In this document: in pieces, positions 17,201-25,005 of the stretch
Position numbering within the stretch: position 1 is the stretch's first letter
Layout of the letters: each line of letters starts with the position of its first letter
Assembly (NCBI GenBank): GCA_028821605.1
Contig: JAPPFM010000010.1
Coordinates: 186,001 to 250,000 of the forward strand
Direction of reading: 5' to 3'
From: Candidatus Poribacteria bacterium
Lineage (GTDB): Bacteria > Poribacteria > WGA-4E > WGA-3G
Length of the DNA stretch: 64,000 nt
Translations under genes and position numbers: made by a program
Notes under the pieces: model-generated
What the model saw: the letters and a program-made list of their open reading frames with translations, nothing else
Databases searched by the model: none
What the model was told of the DNA's origin: nothing

Positions 17201-18670
17201 TTAAATCCTTCCGCTGTTTCGGTATAAAGCACTCAAAAATCTTCCAATATCGCCGGTGCCATCACTTTTCCCCCTAGCAGAGCACATATTTTCCCAGAGT
17301 CTGTTCACTGGATGCAAAGATTCTGCTGTGTTTGATGAAATAAGATTACCGAATTTCCTTAGGTCGAAACTGTCTTTAAATATAAGACGGTTCCGATCAC
17401 TTTTTTGCGCGTATGCATCGTATTTAACAAGCCCGACCTGCTGATCACCAGCAGAATTTTGAATGTTAGCGAGCCAGAGTAGAAAATCTTCACAATAGTT
17501 TTGAACATCCTTGAGTAATGTTATCGTATCGTCGTTAAGCGAAATCCTGTTCCGTTTAAAGAAATCGATGTACCATGGGGCACGATAACCTGAACCCTTC
17601 TCTCGAATATTATCGTTAAGCATCGGTTGATAAATGCTTAAGTATGCGAAAGCAAAACGTGCCAAATATTCGATTTTTGAACGAATTTCACTACCATTAT
17701 TGTTATAGGGCAGATCTATCCATTGAAGTTGTTTGCTGTCTCGATCTATTCTGAAATATTGAGAAACTTGATTCGGTCCGAAATTTTTCCCGAAGAAATC
17801 GATGGCTGCTAAAGCAGCATAAAGTTCAATGAAGTGTGGGGCATTCTCTTGGTTCTCTCCACCCAGAGCATTGTTAACTTTAATTTGAGATTCATCACCA
17901 AAGAGGTAAATCGCATCGTAAATAAGTTTTTTATTCCAAAGGTGATAATACTCGAGTGCCGCTTGGGTATTCATTAGAAAATGCTCAGCCTTCGCTTTGA
18001 GTTCCTTATCTTTTGTATCATCAAAAGTAAAGTAGGGGAGAACCAGTGCTCCGCCTACCTGTACTTTTTTATTTTTGAATTCATCTTTAACTAGCTCTGC
18101 AATCGTGGGGAAACCAGATGCCCCGGTGCCACCAAAGATTGATCCTGCTAAAAAGACCTTAGCGTCTGTATCTTTAGCAACTAGCATCCGAAATGTAAGC
18201 CATGGATCATCTGCTCCCAATTTCACCGTTTGTGCCATGACTGATGCCCCAATTGAGGGGTGACCACGAAAACCTTTATCTAGTTCAGCTTTTCTTTCTT
18301 TTTGACTATATAGAACTTCAAAGAGATCAGCAGCAGGATGCTTTTTCGCCCTAAGGTCATTATAGCGAACAAAATCCTCTAAGGATGGATTCGGATTATC
18401 TTTATTAAACGGGGTCCAAACCGGACTTTTAGCAGAAATAATTTCTGTCTGTAATAACCGCGGTTGGGCAAGTCGTGGCTCCGTGCGAAACTTCTTGTAA
18501 TGATTCAACGTTGCCACGGCACGTGCAAGGCTACCGTTTGCTTCATCGGGATCGACAAAAAGCATGTAAAGGTCATTATTATCTGGCATCATCCCTGCCG
18601 CGGCGAGATGCATCAAGGATTCAAGACATTTCGCCCCTGTTCCACCAATACCAATAGCATAATATCCCAT
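17201..18670 (-). CDS. divergent tubulin/FtsZ-like GTPase
   Basis: 489 aa. It starts with a Rossmann-like GTPase N terminus, YYAIGIGGTGAKCLESL (residues ~3-19), and has the tubulin signature GGTGASGF (~180-187) that contacts GTP phosphates. The region between (LYMLFVDPDEANGS) matches strand 2 and nucleotide-loop layout. FtsZ is shorter (~380 aa) and normally lies in a division cluster, which is absent here. Divergent tubulin-like families with predicted membrane roles are known in bacteria. The ribosome site AGGAGG is excellent. Neighbours are a four-TM protein upstream and the actin-like ATPase downstream, all on one probable transcript. Confidence 0.85.
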   Translation of the reverse strand: MGYYAIGIGGTGAKCLESLMHLAAAGMMPDNNDLYMLFVDPDEANGSLARAVATLNHYKKFRTEPRLAQPRLLQTEIISAKSPVWTPFNKDNPNPSLEDFVRYNDLRAKKHPAADLFEVLYSQKERKAELDKGFRGHPSIGASVMAQTVKLGADDPWLTFRMLVAKDTDAKVFLAGSIFGGTGASGFPTIAELVKDEFKNKKVQVGGALVLPYFTFDDTKDKELKAKAEHFLMNTQAALEYYHLWNKKLIYDAIYLFGDESQIKVNNALGGENQENAPHFIELYAALAAIDFFGKNFGPNQVSQYFRIDRDSKQLQWIDLPYNNNGSEIRSKIEYLARFAFAYLSIYQPMLNDNIREKGSGYRAPWYIDFFKRNRISLNDDTITLLKDVQNYCEDFLLWLANIQNSAGDQQVGLVKYDAYAQKSDRNRLIFKDSFDLRKFGNLISSNTAESLHPVNRLWENMCSARGKSDGTGDIGRFLSALYRNSGRI

Positions 18671-18696
18671 TAATTTACCTCCTATTCATAAAGTAT

Positions 18697-19185
18697 TTAC
18701 CATGGGCATCGGGATCGAATTTGCTCTGCTCCTATTGGCGCATACTTAAAAGATGATGGTGAAAATAAGACAGTGGTGAGATAATAGGGCAGCAAACCAT
18801 TCAAAAAGAAAAGCAAATTTGCTATCCACAGACTACTTTCAGCTTCTTCAACATAGATACAACTCACGATGCTCATTATAATCGGTACAAGAAATAACAA
18901 AAACCAAACGATGCGTTTTCCAGACCCACCTCCTCTATTAATTTTGAAACCCCATTGTGTTAATACGTACCATACAAGACTTGCCGCTCCAGCACTTACA
19001 ACGCACAAAATCGCGTATTTTTGAAAACTCTCCATCCATTGTCCTATTGTAATTTTTTTATTATCAGGTAATTCAGGCGGGTAGGTCTCGAGAATACGAG
19101 GTTCAACCTGCACAACAGCAACGCCACAAATAACAGTAATAACAAGGATACACCCCACATTAAAACAGATGTTGCTCCAATTCAT
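18697..19185 (-). CDS. small four-TM membrane protein, 162 aa
   Basis: Four hydrophobic helices are visible: residues ~6-27 (ICFNVGCILVITVICGV), ~53-75 (YAILCVVSAGAASLVWYV), ~90-112 (IVWFLLFLVPIIMSIV) and ~120-143 (LWIANLLFFLNGLLPYYL). There is a basic glycine-rich loop between helices 2 and 3 (NRGGGSGKR). I do not recognise the family. It starts 16 bases after the vWA-like lipoprotein gene with GGGAGA before its ATG. Its position suggests a membrane anchor for the lipoprotein or the tubulin-like GTPase. Confidence 0.7.
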   Translation of the reverse strand: MNWSNICFNVGCILVITVICGVAVVQVEPRILETYPPELPDNKKITIGQWMESFQKYAILCVVSAGAASLVWYVLTQWGFKINRGGGSGKRIVWFLLFLVPIIMSIVSCIYVEEAESSLWIANLLFFLNGLLPYYLTTVLFSPSSFKYAPIGAEQIRSRCPW

Positions 19186-19201
19186 TTCTATAGTGTCTCC
19201 C

Positions 19202-20632
19202 TTACCTTTTTTTAATATAGCAGTAAAATTGCGCCATTTTAGGGCGATGCATCCGTGCGGTTACCTGCGAAAGATTGCGAACAAATTTAACCAAATTCAG
19301 AGTCTTTGAACCGTCGCGTCCTGTGCCCATATCCCACTCCGAACACCACTTGGGTTCCCGATATGAATCAATTGCGGGATAAAGTGTCACTTCATAAAGG
19401 TAGATAGCACTTTCCAGAGAACTTGATTCTAAACTGAACTCAGTGCTGAGTTTATTACTATCTTCATTTTCCAAAAGCTCTGACCTTACGGTCAGGCACT
19501 TCTTAGCTTCCCCACTTATTTGGGTTTCTCCCATCGGCGCGTGTTTAGCAATAATATCAGGCTTAAACGGGTTAGACGTGTTAGAATCAAAGAACATTGC
19601 ATGCGGCAACGAAACATATTCCATTTTAACAGAGATTTCGGCAGGATCAGAAGTTCTCACGATTTGAAATTGTTGCAAGCCTGGATCTTCACTACTGACG
19701 AAAGTATCGTTACTTAAATTATCCTTCTCAATTAAAGCCCTGTCAAACGATAATAAGGGATTGACCAAATACCGCGAAAAGATTATCGTTTCTGCCTCCG
19801 AAAATCCATTTGCTTGTAAGCGATCAAAATAGTGCGCGATATCGGCGTACTTGCCCAAAACAAGCAGATAGAACGGACGAAACGTTTCAGTATCTCCAGG
19901 ATTACTCCGATAAGGCATTGATGATCCTTCACCGATACCGATGTCGTAGACCGTGCCATCAAATTGACTCCGTAATCCGAATAACCCGACCTCACATCCT
20001 TTTTGAATATATTTCTCTTTCAGGTGATTAATCAACAGAGTTATATCACTGTCATCTTGAAAAAGGTCGGTTACAATAACCACTAATTGCCCTTCAGTGT
20101 TATCTGCCTCGGCATCTTCCTGAAGTGTGTCATTTGCATCTATCTCTGCTGTATCTTCAGGTGTGCTGCTCGTTCCGATATCAGTGTTGACGAATTGTGC
20201 CTCGTTCTCAATAACTTTTTCAATGTACGTTTTTCCAAAGATATCTTCTTCCTCGTAAAAACTTTCATATCCGGCTTGCAAGTAGGTGCTCCTATCAATC
20301 GGCTCAACCTTCTCACCGAATCGGAAAAAATTCACCGTTTCATCTCTCCAACCACTTACAATTACACTCTCTAAAGAGGGACAGATTCGGGTGTAATGCG
20401 TTGAATCCGGAACAACGAAGCCTTGCATGGAGAGTGTCGCGTCAAAATAGATGCGCGCAACAAGCCTATCTGATACGGGGGGTAAGTCCGGTAGCGGTTC
20501 TGGCGGGTCTGGGATACTCTTTTCACCAGTATCACAACCTTTTAGAGAAATAAAAAGGCATAGATAGATGGAGAGCAGCAAAAATCTCGTTTTCCACTTT
20601 ATTTCTTTTTCTTGCATCTTCTGTACCAACAT
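19202..20632 (-). CDS. vWA-like lipoprotein, first gene of the motor/cytoskeleton operon
   Basis: 476 aa. A lipoprotein signal (LLLSIYLCLFISLKGC, lipidated C33) is followed by a proline-rich linker (residues 41-53). A vWA-like fold follows: D64, T66 and S68 in YFDATLSMQGF form a DxTxS version of the MIDAS metal site, and VIVTDLFQDD (~residue 190) matches the later MIDAS aspartate strand. vWA domains bind protein ligands through a metal ion, so this may be the envelope sensor or adaptor. The C-terminal half is unrecognised. It is preceded by the strong promoter at 20735-20762. ATG codons at 20632 and 20617 are both possible starts. Confidence 0.78.
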   Translation of the reverse strand: MLVQKMQEKEIKWKTRFLLLSIYLCLFISLKGCDTGEKSIPDPPEPLPDLPPVSDRLVARIYFDATLSMQGFVVPDSTHYTRICPSLESVIVSGWRDETVNFFRFGEKVEPIDRSTYLQAGYESFYEEEDIFGKTYIEKVIENEAQFVNTDIGTSSTPEDTAEIDANDTLQEDAEADNTEGQLVVIVTDLFQDDSDITLLINHLKEKYIQKGCEVGLFGLRSQFDGTVYDIGIGEGSSMPYRSNPGDTETFRPFYLLVLGKYADIAHYFDRLQANGFSEAETIIFSRYLVNPLLSFDRALIEKDNLSNDTFVSSEDPGLQQFQIVRTSDPAEISVKMEYVSLPHAMFFDSNTSNPFKPDIIAKHAPMGETQISGEAKKCLTVRSELLENEDSNKLSTEFSLESSSLESAIYLYEVTLYPAIDSYREPKWCSEWDMGTGRDGSKTLNLVKFVRNLSQVTARMHRPKMAQFYCYIKKR

Positions 20633-20734
20633 ATAACAATCCTGATTTATTGCCCTAATATTGCCGATCTACCTCAGAGTTTGATTATTTGGGAAAATAT
20701 ATAATAGTCCTAACCCCAGAGATAACTATCGTGA

Positions 20735-20762
20735 ATTATACCCAAAAAAGGAAATTTGTCAA
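20735..20762 (-). promoter_or_regulatory. sigma-70 promoter of the motor/cytoskeleton operon
   Basis: On the minus strand: TTGACA, 16 bases, TATAAT, with both hexamers matching consensus. It lies ~100 bases upstream of the vWA-like lipoprotein. The region 20633-20916 holds nothing else obvious. A perfect consensus suggests constitutive expression unless a repressor acts. Confidence 0.78.
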
Positions 20763-20916
20763 ATATATTTCACCAAAATCACCAAAATGCCGAACAAAAG
20801 ATCGAATTGAACGCGTAGGATTTTGATATGGCATAATCCAAATCATCCTTCTATCTTGAAAGGTGCCTCTCATCCTGAAAATCTTAAAATCCTGCAAATC
20901 CAGCTTCAGACATACT

Positions 20917-21723
20917 TCATTCCTGATCCTCGCGCCATTTCGCAAAATCTGCCTCAATTTCCTCCGACCATTTCCGATCTATCTCGCCCGGCGTGTATAC
21001 ACCTTCCCGTAGCCGTTGATGCCCGAACCGATCACGGAGAGCAACCTCCTCGCCCTGTTCAACGACCTGCTGCGCGAAATGCGGCGGAATGAAGATAACG
21101 CCGCCGCGCCTGCCTAAAACGATGTCACCGGGTAAAACCGTCGCCTCCGCAATGCGGATAGGGATATTGATACCGGTGAGCGTGACGTTCGCAATGCCCG
21201 TCGGATCCACACCACGCACGAATGTGGCAAAATCAGGCAACTCGTAGATGCCATCAAGGTCTCGGATGCCACCCTCGATGACCATACCTGTCCCTGTTTT
21301 CGCGTAGATGGAATTGCCAAGGTTATCACCGGCGAAGGTGCCGTCCTTCACCTTGCCGAAGAGGTCGACGACGATGACATCATCTTGGACGAGCGTATCA
21401 ATCACCCACGAGTTTTGACCGCCGACGCGTCCCTCTTTTTCACCTTGTGCGGAGATGGCATCGTTGAAATCGGGACGGACGGGCACAAACGCACACGTCA
21501 CCGCTCTACCGACCAGGATCCGGTCCGGGTGGAGGTTCATCCAATCGCCAGCGAATTGGAACTGATAGCCGTTGCCGTGCAGGACACCCCACGCCTGTTC
21601 AATACTGATTGCCTTCATCCGCTGAATGATATCATCGGGGACGCGAGGTCGTCCATCAGGAAACCGGTCGCCTTCCCATAAGTGTGTCATCGCGAGGATG
21701 CTCTCTTTATCAATAAGTTGCAC
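20917..21723 (-). CDS. RraA-like family protein (aldolase / demethylmenaquinone-methyltransferase-type fold)
   Basis: 268 aa, longer than typical RraA (~160). The central part (VVVDLFGKVKDGTFAGDNL; IEGGIRDLDGI; RRGGVIFIPP) carries the glycine-rich and RD motif that in RraA-fold aldolases (4-hydroxy-4-methyl-2-oxoglutarate aldolase) binds the metal and pyruvate. Many annotated members have no known substrate. The start is GTG at 21723, chosen because AGGAG lies 11 bases upstream. It stands alone upstream of the operon promoter and belongs functionally with the catabolic genes of this window. Confidence 0.85.
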   Translation of the reverse strand: MQLIDKESILAMTHLWEGDRFPDGRPRVPDDIIQRMKAISIEQAWGVLHGNGYQFQFAGDWMNLHPDRILVGRAVTCAFVPVRPDFNDAISAQGEKEGRVGGQNSWVIDTLVQDDVIVVDLFGKVKDGTFAGDNLGNSIYAKTGTGMVIEGGIRDLDGIYELPDFATFVRGVDPTGIANVTLTGINIPIRIAEATVLPGDIVLGRRGGVIFIPPHFAQQVVEQGEEVALRDRFGHQRLREGVYTPGEIDRKWSEEIEADFAKWREDQE

Positions 21724-21812
21724 GTTAAGTCACACTCCTATACTTGGTAAAGTTTGCACTATTCGTGTCTATTTTCGTGGGCCGGTTCCTACTTCATCTG
21801 GCAACTTGAACC

Positions 21813-21995
21813 TCAGGCATTAGGCTTTTCCTTCTTTTTTATTGGGGCGACTGGTAAATCTACGTACTTGATGCCCTGCTTCATCTGCTTCTCCTGTTGC
21901 TTTGTCATAAATTCCATATACGTCTCCAAATCACCGAAAAGAGCGACGAGACGTTTTTTGGCCTCAAGGCATTCCTTCAAGATTTCGTCATACAT
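21813..21995 (-). CDS. small partner of the PIN protein, antitoxin candidate, 60 aa
   Basis: The ATG at 21995 (MYDEILKECLEAKKRL) overlaps the TGA of the upstream PIN gene, so the two are translationally coupled. The protein is charged, mostly helical and ends in a basic lysine tail (IKKKEKPNA). It has no recognisable DNA-binding fold. In VapBC loci the antitoxin usually comes first; this order is reversed. An antitoxin role is inferred from context only. Confidence 0.6.
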   Translation of the reverse strand: MYDEILKECLEAKKRLVALFGDLETYMEFMTKQQEKQMKQGIKYVDLPVAPIKKKEKPNA

Positions 21996-22488
21996 GAGAG
22001 AGTTCCTCCAATATTGTCGCGGGGGTGTCGATGCAAGGCATTGCAAGACCTGCGTTGCGACAAACTTGTTCAATTTTCGGTCTTGTATGTGGGTTTGCAA
22101 GGTGCGCGAAATTCCACGTTGCTAAATATGGGATAGCGCGTATTGCCGAAACAGCTATATGGACAGCATCCGTAAAGGCAATTTGCGGAAGAGCTCCTTG
22201 ATCAACCAAATGTTGTGCAAAAGCTCGGTCAGAACTCTGTACAATCACAAGGCTAAGCCCTTCAACCGCTCTCTGCCTATGTAATGCTTGCTCGCTATCC
22301 CCCATTGATATTTCGGCAATAACATAGTTGGACAAAACGAATTCAAAACGGATGTCCTGCCAAAACTGCCGCGTGATTCTTTGCCGTTCCGCTGTCTTGA
22401 CAGCACGACTGGGTCTAGAGACGAGGTAACTCGGAATCGTTGCGTCAATGTAAACCCGGGGGTCCTCTTTTTGAGAATTAGTTGTCAT
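21988..22488 (-). CDS. PIN-domain protein (VapC-like putative ribonuclease)
   Basis: 166 aa. It has the start of a PIN fold (VYIDATIPSYLVSR, residues ~12-25, with the first acidic residue) and a second acidic region (FTDAVHIAVSAI, ~124-135) followed by ATWNFAHLAN, typical of PIN proteins. PIN domains are metal-dependent RNases, often toxins. The middle acidic residue (AEISMGD) is in place. It is paired with the short protein that overlaps its end. The sequence shows no target RNA. Confidence 0.82.
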   Translation of the reverse strand: MTTNSQKEDPRVYIDATIPSYLVSRPSRAVKTAERQRITRQFWQDIRFEFVLSNYVIAEISMGDSEQALHRQRAVEGLSLVIVQSSDRAFAQHLVDQGALPQIAFTDAVHIAVSAIRAIPYLATWNFAHLANPHTRPKIEQVCRNAGLAMPCIDTPATILEELSHV

Positions 22489-22540
22489 ATTCTAAATGAT
22501 AACACAAACTGTCTTGAAACACAAGAAGTAGACAGGATAC

Positions 22541-23395
22541 TTACAGACCTGCGTTTTCCCACACCTGATCCAGTGATTCCGCAGTGGCTTTCGCCGCATC
22601 TGCGGGTTCCATACCGTTTACCTTTTGGCTGAAGGGTTCGGGTGTCACGGGTCCTTCATAACCGATGTCCGTCAGGATTTGCATCAATTCAGTGAGCGGG
22701 ATCACGCCGGTTTCGGCGGGGAGACATCTGATGTTGTCAATCTGTTCGTCTGGGTCAATACCGGCGGGTGCATCGTTGATATGGACGTAAACGACATCCG
22801 ATACAGAGAGTTTGCGAACATCGTCGGTCGTGGAGCGACAGGTGTACCAGTGCCATGTATCGAACAGCAGTCCAACGTTCCCTGTGCCGACTGCAGCGGC
22901 AAGCCCTAACATCGCATCCATTGAATAGGCAAAGAGGTATTGAGACCCCTTGCGACTCGTCGCCGGTCCAATGAACTCAAGCCCGATGGAATGTCCGTGT
23001 TCTTTGAGAATCTCGGCGACAGCACGCAGCCGTTTGACAGAAAAATCCCAATTCTCCTGAAATGTCATATCGTTTGAGGCAGGACCTACAACGGTAGTTG
23101 TCCGGTAGCAGCCGAGTTCTGCGGCGAGTGCTGCACGTTCAGGCAGCTGCGCTAAACCGGCATAATAGTCGGCATCGGGACCCCGCCAATTGACACCGAA
23201 TCCCCAACCCCCCATCGCAATGCCTGCTTCTGACCAGAGGTCTTTGACGTGTTGGACAGAGTGTTCTTGTGCGAGTTGGTTGGCTTCGTCGATGTTCAGG
23301 TCGAGACCTTCAAAACCAGCGTTTTTCGCGAGGTCTAAGCCTTCAGTCATATTTGCCCGGATGCCGATTGCACCGGTACTCAGATTTTTAAACAT
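22541..23395 (-). CDS. sugar phosphate isomerase/epimerase-family protein (xylose-isomerase-like TIM barrel)
   Basis: 284 aa AP-endonuclease-2/xylose-isomerase-like TIM barrel. The metal-binding residues fit the pattern: glutamate in IGLEFIGPAT (~residue 136), aspartate/histidine in LFDTWHWY (~183-190), histidine in VVYVHINDAP (~205-214) and glutamate in VTPEPFSQK (~255-263). Such enzymes interconvert ketoses or act on inositol derivatives; the substrate is unknown. AGGAGA precedes the ATG. Its neighbours are unrelated, which is common for these genes in carbohydrate-scavenging genomes. Confidence 0.87.
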   Translation of the reverse strand: MFKNLSTGAIGIRANMTEGLDLAKNAGFEGLDLNIDEANQLAQEHSVQHVKDLWSEAGIAMGGWGFGVNWRGPDADYYAGLAQLPERAALAAELGCYRTTTVVGPASNDMTFQENWDFSVKRLRAVAEILKEHGHSIGLEFIGPATSRKGSQYLFAYSMDAMLGLAAAVGTGNVGLLFDTWHWYTCRSTTDDVRKLSVSDVVYVHINDAPAGIDPDEQIDNIRCLPAETGVIPLTELMQILTDIGYEGPVTPEPFSQKVNGMEPADAAKATAESLDQVWENAGL

Positions 23396-23505
23396 AACTT
23401 CTCCTATAGTTGTTATTGTGGAGCGAATCTCGTCGTTGTCTAATGGACGGTTGCCTCTGATAGTGGGAGTACTCTCTCTGATACGTTGGTCAGGGGCATT
23501 TCTTG

Positions 23506-23826
23506 CTATTTTTCCGGTGGTCTATTAATGGGTTCCAATTGCGTTTGAATTTCAAGCCATGAATCCCATTTGTAGTTTTTTGCTATAGTGATTGCCAATT
23601 TTTTCCCATTCTCTTCAAATACTTCCACGAGTTCAGGAGGCAAATCAGCAAAATACTTCATATGCATTATAATAGTATTTCTATCACGGCCAAGAATGTA
23701 CGCGTACACAGCACTACTTCCTTCAGGGGACGCATTCAAGTAATTAACCATGGAATTTAGCATAACGACTAACCACTCTAAGCGGGATGGTGTATATTCC
23801 TCAAATCCTTGTAGTTTTTCGGACAT
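23506..23826 (-). CDS. hypothetical protein, 106 aa
   Basis: The start is the ATG at 23826 (MSEKLQGFEEYTPSRLEW), chosen for the AAGGAG eight bases upstream; the frame extends to 23868 without support. The protein is soluble, mostly helical, with no cysteines. The sequence has LEWLVVMLNSMVNYLN and VFEENGKKLAITIAKNY but no family I recognise. It lies just downstream of the frameshifted coiled-coil gene and could be cotranscribed with it. Confidence 0.65.
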   Translation of the reverse strand: MSEKLQGFEEYTPSRLEWLVVMLNSMVNYLNASPEGSSAVYAYILGRDRNTIIMHMKYFADLPPELVEVFEENGKKLAITIAKNYKWDSWLEIQTQLEPINRPPEK

Positions 23827-23842
23827 TGTTTTATCTCCTTTG

Positions 23843-24182
23843 CTATTTTTGAACAAGTAGGGTAACAATGATCCCGATGAGTGCGATAAGACTGGTAATA
23901 CCGAGCCCCATTAAAGCCATCACTTGGGTTTTTACGCCTTTGAGGTCGTCCTTAATGCCCTTGAGGTCATCCTTAAGATCTGCCTTGACTTCTCTAAGGT
24001 CATCCTTGAGAATCAGTTTTGACTTCCCGAATGTCTTTCTCAAGGTCAGTTTTGATTTCTGTGACGCGAGTTTCTAAATGGGATCTTACTTCAGATAACT
24101 CTCTACTATACTGTTGTTCTTTTTCAGTTAGATAGTATCCAAGCCCTGCAGTTGCATCTTCCTCAAATCTCCGACGTGCCAT
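23843..24182 (-). pseudogene. coiled-coil protein with C-terminal membrane helix, split by a one-base frameshift
   Basis: Two frames on the minus strand form one protein. The first (24182-24000) begins MARRRFEEDATAGLGYY with AAGGAGC before the ATG and carries heptads ending EVKTD. The second continues the same heptads (LKDDLREVKADLKDDLKG) and ends in a membrane helix (LGITSLIALIGIIVTLLV, 23843 end). The register is restored if one T is removed from GATTCTC near 24017, turning DSQG-stop into DLKDDL. The original product, ~110 aa, would be a tail-anchored coiled coil. A sequencing error, recent inactivation or programmed frameshift are all possible. Confidence 0.72.
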
Positions 24183-24281
24183 GAGTTGCTCCTTTAGTCA
24201 GGGTTTCACCTTTTGGAGATAGTAAATTACATTTACTTTTGTGTATCAATCGGTATTTCTCCGGCTACTTTGAGGCGATTC

Positions 24282-24995
24282 CTAATTTGGAGATAGTTTT
24301 TGACCGCGCAGGACCTTCGCCGCAACAGCCCACGGATAATCAGTATCCTCCGCCTTTGCGTCGCGATACGTCGGAATCCAGACCCAGCGTTCTTCACCTG
24401 AACGATTAGGGTGGCTGGCGTGAAGCGTCAAATCGTGAAAAAAGACGGCACCACCTGCTTCAATCTCCGCTGTGACGGCAAGGTTCTCGTCAACCGCACC
24501 CGGACGGAGTCGATTCCCGAACCCATGTCCATCACTGGCATCGCCATCGTGGACAAGAGCGGATTTGTGAGAACCCGGAAAGAGTTTGAGGCACCCGTTT
24601 TCAACAGTCGCATCGTCAAGCGCAACCCAAATTGAGAGTTTATGTGCGCCGTACCAATAGGACCAATCTTGGTGCCAAGGGCTGGCGAAGGTCGTTGTCT
24701 CGCTTTTGAAAACTACCTTGTCGCTTAGAAATTCAATGTCCGGTGCATAAACGCTTTCTAAAATATCGAGTATCCGTTCATCACCGACTGCGGTTTGAAA
24801 GACAGGACTCCGCGCAGCTAAGCCGACATAAACACCGTGTCCAGCGACTGTGCCTGTTTCTGCTTTAACGGCTTCCAGAATGTCGATACATTCTAACTTG
24901 AGCCGTTGGACTTCACTTCGCGTGAACAGGTTCGGCGCGATAGCGAAACCGTCCCTTGAGAAATCGTTCCGAAGTGTTGTCGTGTCAAGGGTCAT
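24282..24995 (-). CDS. phytanoyl-CoA dioxygenase (PhyH) family Fe(II)/2-oxoglutarate oxygenase
   Basis: 237 aa. The iron-binding triad is visible as HxD in WHQDWSYW (~residues 108-115) and the distal histidine in LTLHASHPNRS (~189-199), with a following arginine for 2-oxoglutarate. These enzymes hydroxylate small molecules; natural substrates in bacteria are mostly unknown. It starts 10 bases downstream of the Gfo/Idh/MocA gene with GAGGGA before its ATG, so the two are probably cotranscribed. A second member lies at 36367-37092. Confidence 0.9.
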   Translation of the reverse strand: MTLDTTTLRNDFSRDGFAIAPNLFTRSEVQRLKLECIDILEAVKAETGTVAGHGVYVGLAARSPVFQTAVGDERILDILESVYAPDIEFLSDKVVFKSETTTFASPWHQDWSYWYGAHKLSIWVALDDATVENGCLKLFPGSHKSALVHDGDASDGHGFGNRLRPGAVDENLAVTAEIEAGGAVFFHDLTLHASHPNRSGEERWVWIPTYRDAKAEDTDYPWAVAAKVLRGQKLSPN

Positions 24996-25005
24996 TTTTT
25001 ATCCC

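Noticed and set aside
17201-18670. Ordinary cell-division FtsZ
   Set aside because: It is too long (489 aa), diverges outside the GTP motifs and is not next to ftsA, ftsQ or mur genes.
9003-20632. A canonical Zorya type I, II or III system
   Set aside because: ZorA- and ZorB-like proteins are present, but nothing resembles ZorC, the ZorD helicase or the ZorE nuclease; the companions are actin-like, tubulin-like and vWA-like proteins.
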